Source of the DNA: Diaporthe sp. PMI_573 | Lineage: Eukaryota; Ascomycota; Sordariomycetes; Diaporthales; Diaporthaceae | Length of the DNA stretch: 64,000 nt | Direction of reading: 5' to 3' | Assembly (NCBI GenBank): GCA_021399435.1 | Contig: JAJTUP010000008.1 | Location: 310,001-374,000 of the forward strand | Shown: in pieces, positions 36,727 to 47,660 of the stretch | How positions within the stretch are numbered: the stretch's first letter is position 1 | Layout of the letters: each line of letters begins with the position of its first letter | Notes under the pieces: generated by a model | Database searches by the model: none | What the model was told of the DNA's origin: nothing | What the model saw: only the letters and a program-made list of their open reading frames with translations | Translations under genes and position numbers: made by a program

Positions 36727-37816
36727 CTAGAGCTCTGACTCGGCACCATTAGCCTCGACGGCCATGGGGCTCCCGTTTTGTTGTTGTCTCTGGCGCGGGC
36801 GGGCAGTACCACGAGGCCTCCTCCGGGATGGTTTGGAGTTGCCGGTCATGCTCTCGTCATCGTCCGTGTTCTCTTCTGCATAACGGCGTGCCTCGTCCAG
36901 CTCGGACAGGTCCGCGGGCTTGTCGCGCAGCCATTGCATCCGAGGGCCAGAGCGCGCAAGCTCCGACACCTTGAACCCGTATATCTTGGGCTGGTATATC
37001 TTGCCCGGCCCTAAGCTCGGGGCAATGTTCCTAGCATGCATGCCGTTGACCATCCAGTCGTCGTCACCCGACCGGCGACTGATGTGCAGGGAATTAGATG
37101 ACATCAGGTCGGCGCCGTGCTTCGAGTAGTCGTAGTCGGGGAAGGTCATGAGGAACAGGGCGCCAAATGTGCGGCCGAAGAAGGCGCCGTCGACGGTCTG
37201 GAACCGACTGTTGGGCGGAACGTAGACGTCCTGGCAAGAGGGGCAGAAAAGCTTCACCGTGTCCTCGCCCGGTATATCTGACAGGCCGACCGGCAACGTC
37301 CTTGCTTGGTTGCAATTCGTGCGAGGGCAGCAGCCGAAGTGGCCCATCTCGTATTTCTCCGACATTTGTTGTATCCCCGCGCGCGAGCAGATATATCGCT
37401 GGTGTATAAGGCCGTAGAGCATCTCGGCAGAGGACTCGATCACGGAAAGGTCACTGGGCATCCTGCTATGATGTCGCCGGTCTCCGGGAAGCCTTCGGTC
37501 GAGGCCATCGCCACTAACGTCCTCCTCGTCCTCGTCCTCATCATCTTCCTCATCGTCATCGTCTTCCGGCTCGACGTCGAGTATCATCTACATGTATCAT
37601 CTGTTAGAGAAGCCTCTTCAAGCCTCGAGGTGCGTGGAATCGGGGGCAATGGCTCACCTCAAGAGCCTCCTTGTACATGGGAACTTGTGACTGTAGTCCC
37701 GTAAGGTTGAAGTCATCTTCAATGAACTCCTCCGAGACCTCTGCGAAGTATTCGTGGCCGAGCAGGGAGCAGAATGAGGCTATCCAGGACTCTGGCGGTC
37801 CCGAGGAGGTCGACAT
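36727..37816 (-). CDS. Casein kinase II regulatory (beta) subunit
   Basis: Two minus-strand exons, 37658-37816 and 36727-37587, join at a codon boundary (KEALE then MILDVEP) to give 339 residues. CK2 beta dimerises through its zinc-binding domain and assembles two catalytic alpha subunits, acting in nucleus and cytoplasm. The N-terminus carries the family's SWI.SFCSL.GHEYFAEV and FIEDDFNLTGL blocks and Ser residues 2-5 available for phosphorylation. Then come an acidic DDDDEEDDEDEDEED stretch, YGLIHQRYICSRAGIQQM, and the four zinc-ligand cysteines in CPRTNC and CPSC flanking LPVGLSDIPGEDTVKL. KIYGFKVSELARSGPRMQWL closes the core. The C-terminal extension after about residue 275 is basic and disordered, as in other fungi. 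The gene diverges from the JmjC gene across 685 bp. Confidence 0.95.
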
Positions 37817-38501
37817 GGTGACTCAGCCAACGAAATCAAAGCGACACCCGCAAGAACAAGGGCGGGCCTCGAAGAAGCACGACCTGCGAAGGGGATCGCA
37901 GGAATGGGGAGTGTGCGCCGGGTAGAAAGACGCGTTGGTGGGGGATGGGTGCCAAGGTTGCCGCGTTGCGTTGCGTTGTGATGGGATGCAAAGTGGGATA
38001 GGCTTAGTGAGGGGTCGCTAGCACGTCCACAGTCGCCCAGGGACCAGGTAATCCGATCAGATAAGGAAGCGCCTTCCCAGAGCCAAGGTAGGGCGACGTT
38101 TGTAGGCTGCTGGTGGCGTGGAGACGATAATGCTGGTTTGCGATATCCTGTTCTTGCGGTCTCTCAGAGCTGGAGGTCAAGGACGCAGATCGGTTGCTGG
38201 AATTGCGGCCTGGGCTGGCTGGCGGGATGGCGGAGGTGGCCCGTGCATCACCGGCAAGGCAAGCAGACTAGGAGACCGAGTGCTGTGCAATGTACTCGGC
38301 TACGCCTCACAGCATCCGCAGGCCAAAGTCGTGAACGACGGTCTGCAATTCATACCTTGAGTCGCTCAGCGATAATGCTGGTTACCCAAACTGCGATTTC
38401 AGCATCATGTCAGACCACACAAGCCCATATACCACACAGATGACTGACTACTGCCCGGTCACAGGCAGCCATGCTGGCGCGCTCTCAGAACAGAACTACG
38501 G
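37817..38501. promoter_or_regulatory. Divergent promoter region, CK2 beta / JmjC
   Basis: 685 bp between two divergently transcribed genes. No gene recognised; GC-rich next to CK2 beta with GCGTTGCGTTGCG-like repetition around 37965-37978. Confidence 0.45.
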
Positions 38502-39587
38502 ATGAAGACGATGCTCAGCGGGGGATTAAGGCCCCAGCAGCCCGCGTTGCGCAGGGTTGTCCAGGTTCGAGGTTATAGCAGCGACTCGTTCATCCAGCAT
38601 GTGCCCAGAGTAGACACATCTCACGAGAGCATCGAGGTGCAGCGTTTCAGGGAGCTGGCCTTCGACGCAGGCAAGCCCTTGCTGCTGAAAGGGTCGCACG
38701 ATGGGCCTTCAAGCATGCCGGCTATAGACAAATGGTTCCAGCCCGTGGCTGATGGCCATAAATCTCGCGTCACAGACACGGTTTCCTCTTACTTCGAAGG
38801 CTTCTCCATGGCTTTTGTGCCTTACGAGCTCATGTACCCGCAACAGCGTGAGGGCGTGGGCGAAGCTGTGAGCCACTTCATGGACTTCCTCGAGTACGGC
38901 AGCGATGACACCGCCAGAGCAACGCTCGAGGGAGCTCTCGCCAGCAAACTGCACCAACAGCTCCAGACGGCGGAAGCAGAGCCTCCAGGCGCCAGCACCA
39001 ACGCCCACCAACAGCGGCTCCACCGCTTCGAAGCCCCCCTGGCCCTGCTCATCGCCGCCCTGAGGTACAACGCCCAGACAGAGGAACCCTCCCGCCTGCG
39101 GCAGCTCTACATAGCCCAGTCCTCCCTGTCCGACCTTCCCCCGGAACTATCACAGGACCTGCCCGCCCCGCGCCTCGTAAAGGAAGCCGGAAGGGGGGAC
39201 ATCTACGCCTCGTCGGTCTGGCTGGGGCTAGAGCCGACATACACGCCGCTCCACCGCGACCCGAACCCGAACCTGTTCGTCCAGCTCCGCAGCGCCAAAA
39301 CCGTCCGGCTCCTGCCGCCGCGGGACGGGGACGCCGTGTTCCGCCACGTGCAGACGTCCCTGGGCCGCTGGGGCGGCAACTCGCGGATCAGGGGCGCCGA
39401 GATGATGGAGGGACCCGAGAGGGAGCTGCTTCACGACGTCATCTGGCGGGAGCCCGGTTGGCCGCTGCTGGAGGCGGAGCTGAGCCCCGGCGATGCGCTG
39501 TTTATTCCCAAGGGCTGGTGGCATAGTGTGAGGAGCCGGTCCGATGATGGTCGGCTGAATGGATCTGTGAACTGGTGGTTCCGGTGA
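38502..39587 (+). CDS. JmjC / cupin_8-type Fe(II)/2-oxoglutarate hydroxylase, possibly mitochondrial
   Basis: Single-exon gene of 361 residues. The double-stranded beta-helix region carries the iron triad: His251 and Asp253 in PLHRDPNPNLFVQL, and His341 in FIPKGWWHSVRS. The WxG/GD(x)LFIPxGWWH pattern is that of the cupin_8/JmjC small hydroxylases (relatives of TYW5, JMJD5 and HSPBAP1) rather than of large histone demethylases. The N-terminus (MKTMLSGGLRPQQPALRRVV and following RGYSS) is basic and acid-free with an R-x-Y-S cleavage-like site, so a mitochondrial presequence is likely. The target could be protein or RNA and cannot be inferred. No PHD or other chromatin domain is present. Residues that bind 2-oxoglutarate cannot be assigned safely by eye. 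Confidence 0.85.
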   Translation: MKTMLSGGLRPQQPALRRVVQVRGYSSDSFIQHVPRVDTSHESIEVQRFRELAFDAGKPLLLKGSHDGPSSMPAIDKWFQPVADGHKSRVTDTVSSYFEGFSMAFVPYELMYPQQREGVGEAVSHFMDFLEYGSDDTARATLEGALASKLHQQLQTAEAEPPGASTNAHQQRLHRFEAPLALLIAALRYNAQTEEPSRLRQLYIAQSSLSDLPPELSQDLPAPRLVKEAGRGDIYASSVWLGLEPTYTPLHRDPNPNLFVQLRSAKTVRLLPPRDGDAVFRHVQTSLGRWGGNSRIRGAEMMEGPERELLHDVIWREPGWPLLEAELSPGDALFIPKGWWHSVRSRSDDGRLNGSVNWWFR

Positions 39588-40260
39588 CGGCTGGGATCTG
39601 TGCCACGACTATCGGCTATGGTTTAACATGGTTGAGGCGTCGAACAGAACTTCGGGTAATGTATCGCCACATGGACCCTGAAATTGACATACTGCCACCT
39701 GCTACCTCTGTCATGTGCCACTATGGTGCGCCTCCTCGACTTGTGTCGCATAAATCATGGGCTGGGCTCCGGATCGCAAGACGAATAACTGGAGCTTAAG
39801 CCCAAGCCACAGCACGAACTTATTCGATACTGGACGTCTCCCATGTGTAATGTGAGGTATTGTGAGGTGCGGCATCCAAGAGCAGGGAATGGCATGCACG
39901 TGTATTCAGTGCTTTCGGAGGTCCAGCTCCAATATAATTAGACAATGAAACCCAACATCATTGGAGATACAGTGGTCACTGTTCAACTTGAGACAACACA
40001 TAATTGCATTGAAAAGGATTTCAAGATGAATTTAGGAACTATCTGCTATTTCGCCTTCATGAACAATCATTGCAAAAACACCAACGGATTGGGGTATTCA
40101 TGTGTCAGGTCCTTCATTCTAAAAGGGGTCGTATCGTGCAGTGTCATAACGTCGCATGCAATTCTTCCGGCTCTGTAACACTGGAAATGGCTCACTCGTC
40201 CCGGTGGAATCTCACTACTCCCTCGCCAATAGCTTCTTGCTAAGCGGCCGCATCGCTGTC
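39588..40260. other. Convergent 3' flank
   Basis: About 670 bp between the JmjC stop and the stop of the Vip1-like gene. AT-richer than its surroundings; no gene recognised. Confidence 0.5.
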
Positions 40261-41266
40261 CTAACCAGATTTCTCGGGCTGGGGGATCGTAGTGGACTCC
40301 TGGGTGCCGATACCGCCCTCGGCAGGCTTAACGGGCTGGGTTGTCTCGGTCGTGGTGGCAGCACCCGGCGCGGCGGGGGCGCCAGGACCAGAGGAGGGAG
40401 CCTCGTTCTTGGGCTTCTCAGCGCCAAACACGCGCTCCAGACCGGAGGCCTTGTACGCAGAGCCACCGTGCTCATTCTTCTTGAGATCGGCAAGCCGGCG
40501 GGCCTCGGTGTGGATGTCTGTGACCTGCCTCTGGCCTTGTGTATCTGCATCAGGGAAAACGTGGTTAGAGCCTTGCTCGCGTTTGTTTCGTCCGTGAGGC
40601 GAATAGGCCTTATTGTTACTTACAGAAGTCGACCAGCTTCTTGCCGGTGGGAGTGTTGGTAGCCTTCTCGAAGTACGAGTTGAAGCCAGACCAGAGGGTA
40701 TTTGCCCGCTGGGAAATGCCATAGCTTTGATCCGCGGTCACGGCTCGGTCGGTGGCGTGGTACTTCTTGTCGAGGCCGGTCAGAGTGTTCACGAACCGGG
40801 TGGAGACGCCGTGTGTGTGGTCAAGCTCGATCGCTCGCTGGATCGCAGCATCACCGACAACGTAGCCATGGGCGAGGTACTCGGCAACGATTCGGGCGCG
40901 GGGCTTCTCCTCTTGCGTGATCTCGTCGGTATCCCGGTCAGCATTAGTGGTGGGGTGCTCAGCATCCTTAGGGGACGATCCGCCGGCAGACTCGACGGAG
41001 ATGTGGTTTGAGCCGAGCTGGGTGTTGTTCAGGAGGAGTGCGGTCTTGGCGGCCGTCTCCTTCTCGAAGGTGACGCTGGCAGACTTGGTCTCTCCCTCAG
41101 CCTTGACGTCGAGGCTGGTAATCTTGCCGCTAAAAGGGCCATTAGGTATGCTAGATGGGATACCAGGAGGAGGAGCGATTACTTACCAGAAGCTGAAGAA
41201 GTCACGGATCTCCTTGTCGTCGGTGCTACCGGCGATGTTCTTGACGTTCACAGTTGTGGCAGACAT
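40261..41266 (-). CDS. Vip1-like RNA recognition motif protein
   Basis: Three minus-strand exons (41187-41266, 40624-41129, 40261-40544) join in phase to 289 residues. The first exon and the start of the second form one RRM: beta1 TTVNVKNIAG, KEIRDFFSFCGKITSLDV, and SASVTFEKETAAKTALLLNN. The intron splits the RRM at FFSF/CGK, a position that restores the family consensus. The middle holds IVAEYLAHGYVVGDAAIQRAIELDHTHGVS and an FVNTL..LDKKYH..DRA segment conserved in the fungal Vip1 group (S. pombe Vip1). Then follows a helical region to the third exon (QGQRQVTDIHTEARRLADLKK), and a disordered Pro/Ala/Thr tail. It is probably a cytoplasmic RNA-binding protein; targets are not known to me. Splice sites are GTAAGT-type donors. 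Confidence 0.87.
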
Positions 41267-42209
41267 GATGAAGATGTTGAGGGGTCGAGTAGTAGTGGTG
41301 TGAGGGGTCTCAAATCGAGGTAGACCTGTGGCTGATGTGGGTATGTTTGTGGATGGGAAGACACAACTGGGCTCAGAGCGAAATGCGTGATTATATGGCT
41401 TTATATGAGGATACAGCAAGTGAGAACAAATCGATGGTGCTTGATGGGTTACGCGTAGCTGCCAAGAATCGAGCAAGGGAGGGAGCTTAGGGGGGGCAAG
41501 AATGACTCTGGCTGGCGATGATGGGGGGCGGGATACGTCATTCGTTGGTAGCGCCCAAGTGGAGTGTGTTCGCTAACAGTCGAGCAAATGGCGAAAGGGT
41601 CGCGGGGTAGGGAAGGAGCTTCCCCCTCACTCAGGTACACAGCCAGACAGTAGAATCTAGATAGGCCCAGAAGGCGCAGGTGGCCTCTCAGCCCAGGCTG
41701 TCGTCGAGCTTCCCACTCTGCGCCACACTTGATACGACAGCTCTTGTCTCAACCGGTGGGAATCCTGTCTTCGCCACAGGCTAATATTGCTTTGCTGGCT
41801 CGGGATGGGAAGCATGTGAAAATGGTTGGCATTGGGCAATTCTTTTCGTTACAGCCTCATCTCCTTGTTCCTGAAAGCGACCCCGCCAGCCACAATGTTG
41901 CGCTCCAGGGTTCCTTGTCTGTTCTCGCAATCTCGGACGAGGAACATGCGCCCCGCGATGGAAAGCGGAGCTGTAAATGGCTCAAGAATCCAACAACATA
42001 GACTGTCCAATCCAACGCTGGCCAGAAACACAACCAAGTAAGCGTTGAGCACATTCAAATAACTGATTCAGGACAATATTGGTGTTTTGACTCAAAAACC
42101 ATGTCACTGTTGCTCATTAATTAGCTACCATCAGAGCTGCCTCTATTGTGCGCTGCCAAGTGAGATCCTCATCCATCCTCCCTAGAACAAGCCCGGTCGG
42201 GCTGTGCCC
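41267..42209. other. Intergenic region between two minus-strand genes
   Basis: About 0.94 kb, promoter and leader of the Vip1-like gene on the left and 3' flank of the 75-residue gene on the right. No other gene recognised. Confidence 0.5.
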
Positions 42210-42502
42210 TCACTTCTGCTTTGTACCCTCGCCGTCCGAAGTTTTTGAGAACTTCTCCTTGACGGCATCGTCCAGGACGCCCTTTGGGTTGGACGACAGG
42301 TTCTATGAAGTGTATCGTTAGCAAGCCACCCGGAAGACTGTGTAACTGCTTGGCCTGAAAGCCATACATCAAGAGCTGAGCTGTTGGTTTGCTCCTTGTT
42401 GGTGGCATCGTCGATACCCTGACCGTGTCCCGGGGCGGACTTGAGCTGAGCTCCGCTCTGTTGCTCAGGGGGAGGAGACTGGCGGCCCTCGGTGCTCGAC
42501 AT
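42210..42502 (-). CDS. Spliced 75-residue hydrophilic protein
   Basis: Two exons on the minus strand, 42368-42502 and 42210-42302, separated by a 65-nt GT-AG intron, join at a codon boundary to 75 residues. The protein starts MSSTEGRQSPPPEQQSGAQ in a good context (GTCAACATG), is rich in Ser, Gln, Asp and Lys with no Cys or Trp, and ends with a Lys-rich helix-like part (NLSSNPKGVLDDAVKEKFSK). Without splicing the frame continues into improbable sequence, whereas the spliced form ends neatly at TGA. Similar small proteins occur in many filamentous ascomycetes and resemble stress-induced hydrophilins, but I cannot name a function. Confidence 0.7.
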
Positions 42503-43518
42503 GTTGACTTGTATGGAGAATATGGAAGACCTGATTCTGAGCAATAGCAAATTTGTGGATTAGCCTTTTGGTCTTTGCCATGGTTACCTTGCTTGGCCGT
42601 CTGGGAGCGATCAAGTGCTGAGGCCGGTATGTGGGGTGTAGGCAGTGCCCGACTTACACGACAATGGTTGGGTTGGATTTTGCTTCTGGGCAGTGACGGT
42701 GAGCTTAGAGGTTTGAGGAATTTGTTTTGACTTGTTCAGATCAGGAATTGGAATTAGAGGGGCAGAGACTGCTTCTTAAGAGGAAAGCAGCTCTTGGTCT
42801 TTGTGGTTTGCTCACCATCTGCGCGTCGATTTGGAAACTCACACGTCAGAGGGGTCAGGACATCACCATGATATCATGTCTCGCTTCATGGAGGCACTCA
42901 CGTCGAAAAGGACGCTCACTACCGGCTAGAACTGCTACTGGCGGAGCTCTTGTTCTGTCTGTACCTGAGTGTGATGTAGACTACACCACACCCTTGCAAT
43001 GATGGTACTTGCTGGGTATGTACTGAAAGCGTGTGTAGGCCTACTGCCTTCCCAAGCTACTGCCTTCCCAGCTCTTTCAGCCTGAGCTTCCAGATGCCAA
43101 GTCGAGACAGACCAGCATGGTGCCGCATGAATACTCAATCTAAGCCCCTGCAGCCGCCGCAACGGCAACGAATGCTATGCTCCAACGGTTGTTCCTATAA
43201 TACTCTACTTCACTTCTACTCGTATGTTTGTTTGTTTGGTGTGCCTGTCCAGGAGAGATGACTGTTTCAATGTGATGATCTCTCTTCTCCTCCCTTGCAG
43301 AGCTGATCTGACTGCTTTTCTTCTGCCCATCTTCGCACGCTCGCCGACCACCAGCTGTCTCTAACTGCTTCAAACCCCACCCCGCCCGAGCTGTCACGAC
43401 GCGATCACCACCACAAACAGCCAGACCAGCACGACCAGAAGCAGGCCGCAGGACCCACACCTGCATCATCCTCGCGTATCGGACCACCGTCTTCTAAAAG
43501 TCTCAGGAACCTTTGGCA
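42503..43518. promoter_or_regulatory. Divergent promoter region
   Basis: About 1 kb between the 75-residue gene (minus) and the coiled-coil gene (plus). The right 250 bases are strongly C-rich, typical of a fungal leader. No gene recognised. Confidence 0.45.
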
Positions 43519-45021
43519 ATGCCGGATCTTAACTCGGTTCCTCCATCACCTCGCGTTCTAGCTCTGTCCAGGCGGGCCTCATCTCAGCAAATGCCTCCAC
43601 CAGCAGCTCCCGGCCAAGGCCAAGGTCAAGGTCAAGGCGCTGCGCCCTCGACCTCGGACCCGTCCCTCAATATCCTGCCCTCGAACCAGGCCGCTGTCAA
43701 TACCGGTGCTCCCACGACTGCTTCTCTCCCGTCGCCCCGCCTTGCGGGAACTGGCAGTACATTCCCACCGGCAGATGCATCATCTCTGGCCGCTGGCCCT
43801 GGGCCCACGCGCCACCCACACCCACTCACAGCTGCTGAGCTTCACCAGCAGGTCGAGAAAGAGCAAGAAGCCGTGGTATGTCCCTGCTTCAGTGCCGCAC
43901 GAGAGTTTGAACCGGTCCCCGCTGACACCACATCTGTCATTACAGGTCAACCGTCTCACGCGAGAACTCGATATCCTGAGACAGCATAATGATGCATCCT
44001 CGGCCTCAGCCAGTGAAAGTGGTGCCGATTCCTCCGCCTCTACGATCCCCATGATTCCGGATGGCAGACAACATTGTAAGCAGCAGACACATTACATTAT
44101 ACCATGTTGTCCCTTTGTTGCAGGCTGTGCCACTGTGTAGTTGCTGCGGTCCCGACCAATAATACCCTGGGGCTTGGACTTGGGGCAGTAAGGACTGTGC
44201 TGCACTGGCATGCATAGCATCGTGATCATATATCCTAGACAGAACTCTTCCATGGACCTTTACTGACTCTGGCCGCTGCAGTGCTCTCCGGATCCGGGTT
44301 TAGCATACCATCTCAGACGAGCGGGCGTGAGAGACGGCACACCAGAACTGGATCAAGCGCGAGCGCACGAAGCATCGCAGCAACGACAGGAAGCACGTCC
44401 GTGGTCAATATTACTTCACCAGCCCCCATCAGGCCAGGCGCTACCGCTCTGAGCCGTCAGAATAGTACCCAGAGCCATTCGCAGCAAAGCCTGAGCAGCT
44501 CCCCTGCGCACCCCAGCTCGTTTGCGAGCTCGCACATGGCGGATGCCGCACATGGTAGCTACTTCCACTTGCGGTCAGCAACGGGCACATCCTCACAAGG
44601 TCCGTCATACGCACAGGCTACACCAGGCTCCGGCTCGACAGAGATGAGGTCCCCCAGCATGATGCCTGTCACATCAAGGTATGAAGAGACTGCACTCCAC
44701 CGTCAGGAGTTGGAGACGGTGAAGCGCGAGAACGACGTCTTGAAGCAAAGGATCAGGGAATTGGAGCGTTTGGTTCGTGAACGCAGGGCGAGCGACGCGA
44801 GCAACAGACCTCGCAGTGAAAGTGTTAGTACCACGGCGAGCGTGAACGTCACTGGCGGAGGAGCAGGCATTGCGCCTCCCAGGGGTGACAGAGTGACAAG
44901 CATGCTGAGCACTGCTGGTAGTACGGCTGGGAGCGTGGCCGTGGGGGTGCCAGAAGATGAACTTCGGGTCGGAGAGAGTGCCGCCAGTGCCGGCCAGCAG
45001 AACCCAGCATCAGGCGGTTAG
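43519..45021 (+). CDS. Coiled-coil, Ser-rich fungal protein of unknown function
   Basis: Three exons (43519-43875, 43946-44075, 44282-45021) join in phase to 408 residues. The start MPDLNSVPPSPRVLALSRR is the conserved opening of this Pezizomycotina family. Residues about 108-135 (LHQQVEKEQEAV plus VNRLTRELDILRQHND) form a first coiled coil that spans the first splice junction. A second, stronger one (about 297-330) contains LETVKRENDVLKQRIRELER with leucines at heptad spacing. The linker is Ser/Thr/Gln/Ala rich and contains an imperfect GQ repeat encoded by 6-nt tandem units near 43615-43638. There is no basic region next to the second coil of true bZIP type. Likely a dimerising scaffold or regulator; function unknown. 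Confidence 0.82.
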
Positions 45022-45492
45022 GCTTCTTCAGAGTCTTGAGTCGACGATGGACATCAAACCCCAACAACACACCGGCCATCCTAGACGACTTTGTCGAAAT
45101 ATTTGAGACACGACTAGTAGAAGATTTCTGGTCAGGATCGAGGGACCCCACTACGTTTCTTTTTAATTTTCCAAGCGTTACAGCAGATTATTAACACAAG
45201 GGTATTGCCTGGCTAGGAGTTTAGGATTTGATAGAGAATTCTGGATCAAGGATTCAGCTGGACAGGCCACAATGGAGGTTGATACACCGGTTCAGATTGG
45301 CATGGAATCCCTACCTGAGGACCAGTCTTCCTTCTGGCTACACACTCCCGTCTATATCAGTCCCCCGAGAAGTATAGCGCACGTCGGCAGGCAGGCGAGA
45401 CAGTTTCGTTGAGACCAGTAAAGCGATTTCATTTGTAGACCTAGCAAATTCCAAGGCTAGAACATATCTCCCATCACTGAGGTCCGAGTAAT
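45022..45492. other. Convergent 3' flank
   Basis: About 470 bp between the coiled-coil gene and the OsmC-like gene, AT-rich at 45160-45240. No gene recognised. Confidence 0.5.
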
Positions 45493-46129
45493 TCAACCGT
45501 AGGTGCTCGTGCCGTAGGACTTGGGGTCGCCCCCCTTGATATCACTCTCTCCATTGGTGAAGTCGACCACCTTAATATGTGTATCGACATTGCCCCGCGT
45601 GGCCCTCGAGTAAGGACACACCTCCTCCGCCTTGCGCACGACCTTCTCCAGCTCCTCACGGCCCAGGCCCTTGACCTTGACGACCATATTGACCTTCAGC
45701 CCCATATCAAGCCCCTTCATATCGCCAACAAGATGCACCGTAGCCTCAACGATAGAGTCCTCCGGCCGCGAGGGCATCCTCACGCCCATGACCGCCGCGG
45801 ACGCGTTCATCGCCGACTGGAAGCACGCCCCGTACCCGGCGGCAAACAGCTCCTCCGGGTTCGTCTTGCCCTTGTCCCCCGGGCCGCCCAGCGCCTTGGC
45901 CATCGTCAGCTCCACGTTGAAGGTTCTCGCCCTCCACGCGGCCCGTCCGCGCCCCGACCACCCGCGCGTGGGCTGAGTATAGGGTTGGTGCGCTCGAGGT
46001 GTCTAGGAGGCGCCTTTGTTGCTGCTGCTGGAGGGTTGCTGTTGTGGATGGGGCCCTTGGGCGGACTTGTCGAGCTGCGCCTGCGCCTGTGTGGCGGGCG
46101 AGAGGGCGGAGGGGGCGGAGGGTGGACAT
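45493..46129 (-). pseudogene. OsmC/Ohr-type organic hydroperoxide reductase with an apparent one-base frameshift
   Basis: Two minus-strand frames together cover an Ohr protein. The first starts at 46129 (MSTLRPLRPLARHTGAGAAR, an Arg-rich, acid-free mitochondrial-type leader) and runs through TLYSAHARVVGARTGRVEGEN; the second supplies NVELTMAKALGGPGDKGKTN, then LFAAGYGACFQSAM with the peroxidatic Cys and EEVCPYSRATRGN with the resolving Cys. The frames meet around 45915-45930, where the reading must shift by one base; no GT-AG intron fits. Ohr enzymes reduce fatty-acid and other organic hydroperoxides. Both catalytic cysteines are kept, the downstream frame is long and undamaged, and codon character is normal, so a sequencing or assembly error is as likely as real inactivation. 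Family assignment is firm; functional status is open. Confidence 0.8.
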
Positions 46130-47660
46130 ATTGGGGGAGTGTGAGTGTAGATATTAAATATTGGGTTTATTTTTTGTTCTGATATTTTTTTCGACTAACC
46201 ACAAAATTTAAAATTCAATTGATCAATCTGTAGGCCAATTGGTATGATACATGTGAAATATGACTATTAATAAGGGCGTGCTGTTCAGTGTTGTAGCCGG
46301 GTCACCTCTCTTTCACCTCTTGATGGGGCTGTCAATGTGACGTATACGGCTATCCCAAGCTACTCCGTCCGCGTTCAAATAGGCGCGTCAGAGCTGGGCA
46401 TGGGCATCGCGCACTTACACCTCTCGCTAACTGACACTAGCGGCCGTTTCCACAGTCCTCTTTGTTTGAGCTTCAACAATAGGACCTCTCGCCCGGGCGG
46501 AGCGGACTGTGCCCCAGCAAGCCATCGACCTGGGCTTGGTTGGCCCTCCGGCTGAGCCGCCTGGTGCTCGGATGCTTGTGTCTGTGGGTGGGCGGGCGCA
46601 CGGCTGGGTTTTAAAACGTAGGATGATCGACTGCAGGAGCCCGTCAGCCACGATTTTGTTCAGCCTTGCGCGTGCTTAGATAATGTCTCCGCGTTGTGTC
46701 GCGAGGTGTCGTCGTCGGTGCCACTTTTTGAGGCTGAGGGTCGATCGAAGGACTCGACGTCTCCGCAGCTCGCAGGGATCCATCCCACACATTCGGCATA
46801 AGGTTTAAACTTTGGGAGGACATTTCGACTCGGCCGAGAGCCTTTCATATTTGAAACCTCCTAAGCCTTATAAGACATGATGTGTTCTGGGATGATCCGT
46901 CGTGGGGGTTTTCCTAATTCTGACCTCACTCCATACGCCCGTGATTTTTTTGGAATCTAGGGTGATGATCAATTGTCGCGACGCGACGGAACCCCAATGA
47001 GTTGACGACTATAAGTGTGCTGCCGGGCTTGAGACTGCTTCAACCCGAGAAATGATGTCAACAAAGTCCGATCGAACGGGCCCATCCAGCCGCATATCAG
47101 CCGCATATCACATGCATCTGAGGATGTCTTGTGACCTCGTGCATGCCAATTCTCGGAGGAGTTGTACTTGGAATTTTGAGTTCAGCGGCTCTCCATCTAC
47201 TAATTGAACATTCTGAACACTTTTGCACGAGGCATGAGAAGCCTGTGAGCCTTGTGGTGTAAGCCTGGGTCGAGCTGAAATGCTGTTCCAAACGGTCTCC
47301 ATCCCTTGCGCAAGCCAGGGTGGGCCGCCTCGAGGGCTGTCGGAAGCAGCCAGTCACATTCGATACAATTGGGGTGATAACAGACAAGCGTTCATATTAA
47401 TGAATTAATGTCATGTACGTAAGTCTGGATATCAAAGATTTTTTTCATGGAAAACATATGTACGTGCCAAGAGCAGTAACAATGTGCACACGCAAAGAGA
47501 GTATAAAATTCACAACTACCGCCCATCCCCAGCTCTTCAAAGCCGCGCAATCGATGCATCAAGCACGAAGCAGCACGCCATCAGTAGCCAAGACATCCTG
47601 ACAGCAAATTCAACCCTTCACCGAGACTTTTTAAAAGGAAACCACAAGGGACGCTCCCGT
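46130..47660. other. 1.5 kb intergenic region
   Basis: Lies between the 5' end of the OsmC-like gene and the 3' end of the GPI-anchored GH13 gene. AT-rich near 46140-46280 and 47390-47480. No gene recognised. Confidence 0.5.
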
